This document shows, piece by piece, positions 58,399 through 64,000 of a stretch of DNA of 64,000 nt. The stretch lies in the NCBI GenBank assembly GCA_024180945.1, contig JAKSGN010000036.1, positions 434,001 to 498,000 on the forward strand. Direction: 5' to 3'. The translations under genes and the position numbers were made by a program. The notes below the pieces were generated by a model. The model did not search any database. It saw nothing but the letters and a program-made list of their open reading frames with translations, and was not told the origin of the DNA. How positions within the stretch are numbered: the stretch's first letter is position 1; each line of letters begins with the position of its first letter. The stretch is from Macrophomina tecta (taxonomy: Eukaryota; Ascomycota; Dothideomycetes; Botryosphaeriales; Botryosphaeriaceae).

Positions 58399-61300
58399 TC
58401 AAAACCCGAACATGTTTTCCCCCTCCTTGTATCCCCATTCTGCACCCAGAAAACAGTCAGCACGCGTCTGGCAACCAAGGCAGGAAACGGCTCTGGACTC
58501 ACCCGTCAACGCCGGCACCGCCACCTTCTGCACCATCCCCGACGGCCCACACACAAACACGACACTATCCGCCGCCGGCTCGAACAACTCCCTCCTCAGC
58601 ACCTCTTCACTCACATGGCCCTTGGCCCCTTTCCACCCCTCCCCCGGATGACTCAACACATGCGCCACGTGCAGCTGGCCGCGCCCCTGCCTCACAAACT
58701 CATCCAGCTCCTCGCGCAACAAGATGTCGCCCTCGCTCCTGTTCGCATTCACGACGCGCACGCGCACCGGGTCGGCCGACAGCAGGATCCGCGCGATCAG
58801 CGCGTAGCCCGGCGTTACGCCCGGCCCGCCCAGCACGAGCGAGATGCGCGAGAAGTACCGCGTGCGCCCGTCGATGCTGAAGGCGCCGCAGCCGTGGTAG
58901 ACGATGGCGCCGGCCGGGCCGCGCAGCTCGACGGTCGAGCCGAGCGGGAGGAGGTCGAGGATGTTGGTCAGCGCGCCGCCGGGTTGGGCGGACGAAGGGA
59001 GGTAGGTCTTGACGGTGGGGTCGAACTGGAAGGGGGGTCGGGAAGGCGTCAGTTGTTCTGTGCGAGCGAAGGGTGCGTTTGGGGGGGGGGGGGTGGTTTC
59101 TTACTGTGCCGTCGCCGTCGCGCAGCGCGTGGTGCGCGCTGGATTTGCTGTCGCGGCGTGCGGGCGAGAACGTGGTAGATGTGGGCGAGATGCAGCCGGC
59201 TTCGGCGTGGTGGTGCTGTTTTGGTGCAGGGAGAAGGGGACGCGTAGGTGTGTACTGATGGTAGGTATACAAGTCAGCTCCTCTAGGCCTCCAGCGTGGA
59301 GAACAGGGCTTACGCACGCTCCGAATTAGCATGCGGTCTTTCATGTGGAAGCCGATTTGGACATGCTGGCATGTTCCGAGCCCAAGGACGGATTTGCCGT
59401 CCGGGAGGGCGAAGGTATATGTGCGGATGTCCTTCGAGATGTCCTCGCGATCAATGAGACAAACAGGGAGCCAGCGGTGCTTTTGGAGGATAAGTTGATC
59501 ATCGTTGTCTTGAGAAGAGGCTTCGTCTTTGGCCGCTGCTTCGGCGTTCTTCTTGATGAAGTCGGCTGCCTTTTCAGTGACGATTCCGAGGACGCATTCT
59601 GGGCAGATTGTGAGTAGGAAAGCATTACGAGCTTGCACCGGTCAGCCTACCTTTCAGCTTCTGGTACGCATATCCGTCATGTATACTAGCGAACTCATCG
59701 CTTGTCTCCTGATGGAGCTTGCCCGCATGACCAAGCACAGCAGCCTTGCCGCCTGGGTGCCAGGACAAAAGGCTGGTTGCATCATACACTTTTCCGTCGA
59801 TGACTATCCAGCAATCATCTTCTTTGTCATGCTTTTCAATCTCCTGCCGAGTAAATTGCATCTGCGGGGTTCCGGCTTCCTGCTTAGCATTCTCGATCCG
59901 GCTCTCTGTGCTCGGCTTCATCCATCCGCCAGCGCCAGTCCCAGGCTCGACTGGGTGTTCAAACAAGATCATCGGTACGTCCGTTTCCTCGCCATCCACG
60001 ATGCTTGGCTTGACAACGTACCAGCAGTTGTTCATCACACCCATAATGTTCCAGCTCGGCTTCTCGGGTTGCGTGTTTTTGAAGACATTGAAGCAGCGCA
60101 CAGTGATGCTTTTCGAGCGGAGGAGATGCGAGAGCTCGACATCGACGTGCCAGTGGAGCCAGGTCCAGAATTTATTGCCATGCCTGATCGGGTAGTCGGG
60201 GAATTGGCGGATGCAGTACAGCCACGTCTCACCATCGTCGAGGGATACTTCCACACGCTGGACCTCGTGCCCACCACCATCGTACGCATAGCCCGCAACG
60301 CGGTAGCTGTGGCCCTTTCGCGCTGTCGTAAGCGGGATTCTTTCGCCGTGGGCGGGCTTCACGATGACAGAATTAAGGTTCTGCTCGTTGCATGCGGTGT
60401 CAGGATGGCGAAACATAGCTTCCGCAAATTCTCCATCTTTCTCCGTGACGAAGCTTGGAAGGAGTCGGTTGTCCCAGACATGATAGTGGGAGTCGTTTTC
60501 TTTGTCGCTAATCCATATTTTCTTCAGCCACTTGACGCAGCGCCCTCCCACGTATCCAGGGACCATCAGGCGCACCGGGTAGCCATGGTCCGGAGGAAGA
60601 GGCAAGTCATTCATCTCGTACGCCAGTATCACGTCGTTGATGGGATCCATGACGTACTGAAAGGGAAGGCAGGTTGCATACTTCGCTTCGCTTGGTTCGT
60701 CGGCGCCCTCAAAATGGACCCAATACCGCTTCCCATCACCGCGAGGCATGATCTCCGGGATGCCGGCGGAGAGTAGCACGTCGCGGAGCAGAGGTCCTTT
60801 CCAGTACGCACAGCTAACCGCGCCAGCTCCCCAGCTGAAGCCCTTGCTCTTATTGATCATGTGGAGCTCCTTACGTCTATTGCCATCGCATGCAAGCGCT
60901 ATTGGAATGTTTATCGTGGCAAACTTGTCCTTGAGGTCGTCCATGGATAGGGTCATGTGTCCGCCTTGGATATCGAGCTTGTGGAGTTCCCACAGCAACC
61001 GAGGTACAGCACCATGGTTGCGCACATAGTGCAGCTCATTTGGTGTAATGAGGCCTGCATCGAACAGGTGTGAGAGGGGAGCTTCGGCATTCAAAGGGTG
61101 TTTTCCTGTCAGGCGGATGAGATCTGAGGAGCGCGGAAGCCAGTTGTCCGGACTACACTGGTCTTGCTCGTTGATGAATATCGGAGTCTTGTTGTGTTGC
61201 TGGGGTGATCTTCTTTTTCCGTCGTTGCACTTGAGCTGGGAGATGTACTCTTTCTCGTGCCGGAGGCTCCGAAGGAGGGTGATTTCCTGCGGACTGTACT

Positions 61301-62019
61301 TCTTACGAAGCTTGCCCTGATCAGATTCCTGGTTTCCGGCTTGCCCACTCTGCTCAATGCCGGAATCGTAACCGGACTCTTCCACCCCGGCGTAGGCGTT
61401 GTGGTGTTTGTTTTCTCCCCGAGATCTCTTCCACTCATGCTCTTGCTGGCCGCCTCTGTCCTCTTCTTTCATTCTCTGATTCTTGGCCTGCTGTCTCTTC
61501 TTCGCATTTGCTGGCCAATCTTCGGTGTTCTTGATCCAGTGCTCGGAAGCCTCCAGAACGTACCGCCACCCGATGGAGCCATTCTCATTCGTCCATCGAT
61601 GGAGATCCTACCATGAATCAGCCCCCTTGCATCCCACCGCCGACTTGGCTGTATGTCGAAACAAAACAGCCACGGAACGCAACCAACAGGCACGGCTCCA
61701 CGATATAATTAACCACGATTGCAGGAGCATCCACCGTCGAAACGCACGCACTTACCTTCTGGTTTCCCATGGCATCTCAGAAATTGATGAGCTGGGGCCC
61801 CTCAGATCGCGTATTCAGCTCCACAAGCTCCTCCCGGGCCTCCTCGACGTCTTCATCATAGTCATCTTCTAGATGGGTGATACCAGGCACTCGGTCTTGA
61901 TCGTTCTTGAAGCCTATGCGGTGTCTGAGGCCGGCGCCCCAATCGGGTTCCTTTGCGATATCATCTGCAGATGAGCCGGGGTGGTTCTGCACCTTCACGG
62001 TCCACGGAACTGGAGGCAT
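58399..62019 (-). CDS. Assimilatory nitrate reductase [NAD(P)H], with an in-frame TGA near the N-terminus
   Basis: Exons in transcript order are 62019-61756, 61607-59651, 59598-59318, 59254-59105, 59025-58503 and 58439-58399; all phases close (1072 codons). The N-terminus NHPGSSADDIAKEPDWGAG is typical. The Mo-cofactor domain has ALACDGNRRKEL with the Mo-ligand Cys, KGFSWGAGAVSCAYW and FEGADEPS. Cytochrome b5 has SWHPGGKAAV and FASIHDGYAY with both heme His. The reductase part has RMLIRSYTPTRP (FAD), SLVLGGPGVTPGYALI and FVCGPSGM, ending EGENMFGF. It reduces nitrate to nitrite in the cytosol. Codon 81 (61779-61777) is TGA in the segment INF-stop-DAMGNQK, where an Arg is expected. Translation could restart at ATG 61770, giving 988 aa. 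The rest is intact, so this is either a very recent nonsense allele, an alternative start or a base-call error. Confidence 0.9.
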
Positions 62020-63080
62020 TTGATGGGGCCAGATGCAAGCGGATGATGAGATTGATGAGACGGCGAGCGTCGGGATGAAGATTCGGAGAGGCTTGATGGA
62101 GGAGAGAAGAACAGAGCGGTGGCCTCAGGACGTGGCCGCCCTTTGTTGGTAAATTCCAGGTTCGCCATGACGTCAAGCCAGACGCGCGCTAGAATCGAAG
62201 GTCTTGTGGTTGAAGCTAGACGGAACCAGCGCTCCTGACGCTGCTGTCGCATCCAGTGATGGCTCGGTTGACGGAGCGATGATTGAGCCGTCAGACTTGG
62301 GTGAGGTTGGAGCCCAGTCGCGGCTCTGCAGGGGATGGCCAGCATCACGGGCGGCCAGCGAGAGTGGGGAACCTCGGCACCGTCCTTCCACGGGCGCCAT
62401 GCCCTTTTCACGCCGCCAGCTCACGATGGTGTTGAATCACGCACTGCCGATCTCCCGCCCAGGCCTCCCATGACGCAGTTCCGCTCTCAGTCCGCCAAGT
62501 GCCCGAAATGGCGACGACCCCCATCGTATCCCAATTCGCGCCTCTCTCCGGCCGAGACACGTCGTATTATCACCGTCCACAGACGCCGGCACGATCACTT
62601 GCCGGCACTTGTACCGGCTTGGGCAGTTTCCCAGAGCGCAGTCCGAGATTAGTGCGCTCGATTATCGGATTTGCATGGCGCCCCCCTGCCACTTCTCCGC
62701 TCGCGAGGACAGCCGCAAACTCCGTCGCCAGCCGCTACTCCGCTGCCACCAACCGCCACCATGAGTCGAAATAGGGCTTCTCCCCCGCAATCCTGCATCT
62801 ACTCGCTAGCTCGGGTCAGCCGCAGTCCGCATTTACTTCTCTATTGGGCAACAATTCCATCATGGCGCTGACGACACATACGGGGCCTCCGAGGCTTGAC
62901 GCCATGCCTGCCGGGTGAATTGGATCTTAGCGGGCACGCTCCAACAGCCCTGTATTTATTTGAAGTGTTCCGTATATTTCTCATGGGACGTCCGCTTCCC
63001 ACTCTACTCTTTCGCTCCTCCTTCTCCTCCTCTGCCCCTTCCGGAGACTCAGTGTCACCTCCCTCCTCTCCGCACTGAGG
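62020..63080. promoter_or_regulatory. Divergent promoter region of nitrate reductase and carboxylesterase
   Basis: About 1.06 kb lie between the starts at 62019 (minus) and 63081 (plus). No other gene is supported. Nitrate-responsive control (NirA/AreA type) would be expected from the family, but I could not assign specific sites with confidence. Confidence 0.4.

Positions 63081-64000
<920 letters not shown>

Overview
This window looks like nuclear DNA of a filamentous ascomycete (Pezizomycotina). Most genes are split by 46-60 nt GT-AG introns. Both strands are used without operons. Recognisable fungal families include eEF3, a rhodopsin-domain (PTH11-like) membrane protein, a C2H2/fungal_trans regulator, an assimilatory nitrate reductase and a Whi5-type cell-cycle protein. 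I worked out the exon structures below by eye from splice sites, reading phase and family conservation.

Region 1 (about 0.66-16.9 kb) reads as a candidate biosynthetic or catabolic gene cluster. It holds a C2H2 transcription factor, a dienelactone-hydrolase-like protein, a HAD/terpene-cyclase fusion of the drimane-synthase type (DxDTT motif), a vanillyl-alcohol-oxidase-type flavoprotein, a divergently transcribed stilbene-cleaving-type carotenoid oxygenase, two unrelated P450s, and the remains of a short-chain dehydrogenase. This is the most interesting part of the window. The enzyme combination suggests a drimane-type sesquiterpenoid with oxidative and perhaps aromatic tailoring, but no product can be assigned from sequence alone.

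Region 2 (16.9-21.4 kb) is gene-poor. Region 3 (21.4-48.8 kb) is mostly conserved housekeeping: acetyl-CoA hydrolase/CoA-transferase ACH1, a Whi5/Nrm1-family regulator, the ribosome-biogenesis GTPase BMS1, a small I9/PBI2-type proteinase inhibitor, eEF3, Mediator subunit MED21, an RRG7/DUF2034 protein and the mismatch-repair protein PMS1. Between them lie a Copia-type gag relic (about 34 kb) and a possibly decayed coding region (41.5-43.0 kb).

Region 4 (48.8-64 kb) is sparse and accessory-like. It has a small secreted protein with 14 cysteines, a seven-helix rhodopsin-domain protein, a nitrate reductase whose otherwise intact gene carries an in-frame TGA at codon 81, and the start of a type-B carboxylesterase that runs off the right edge.
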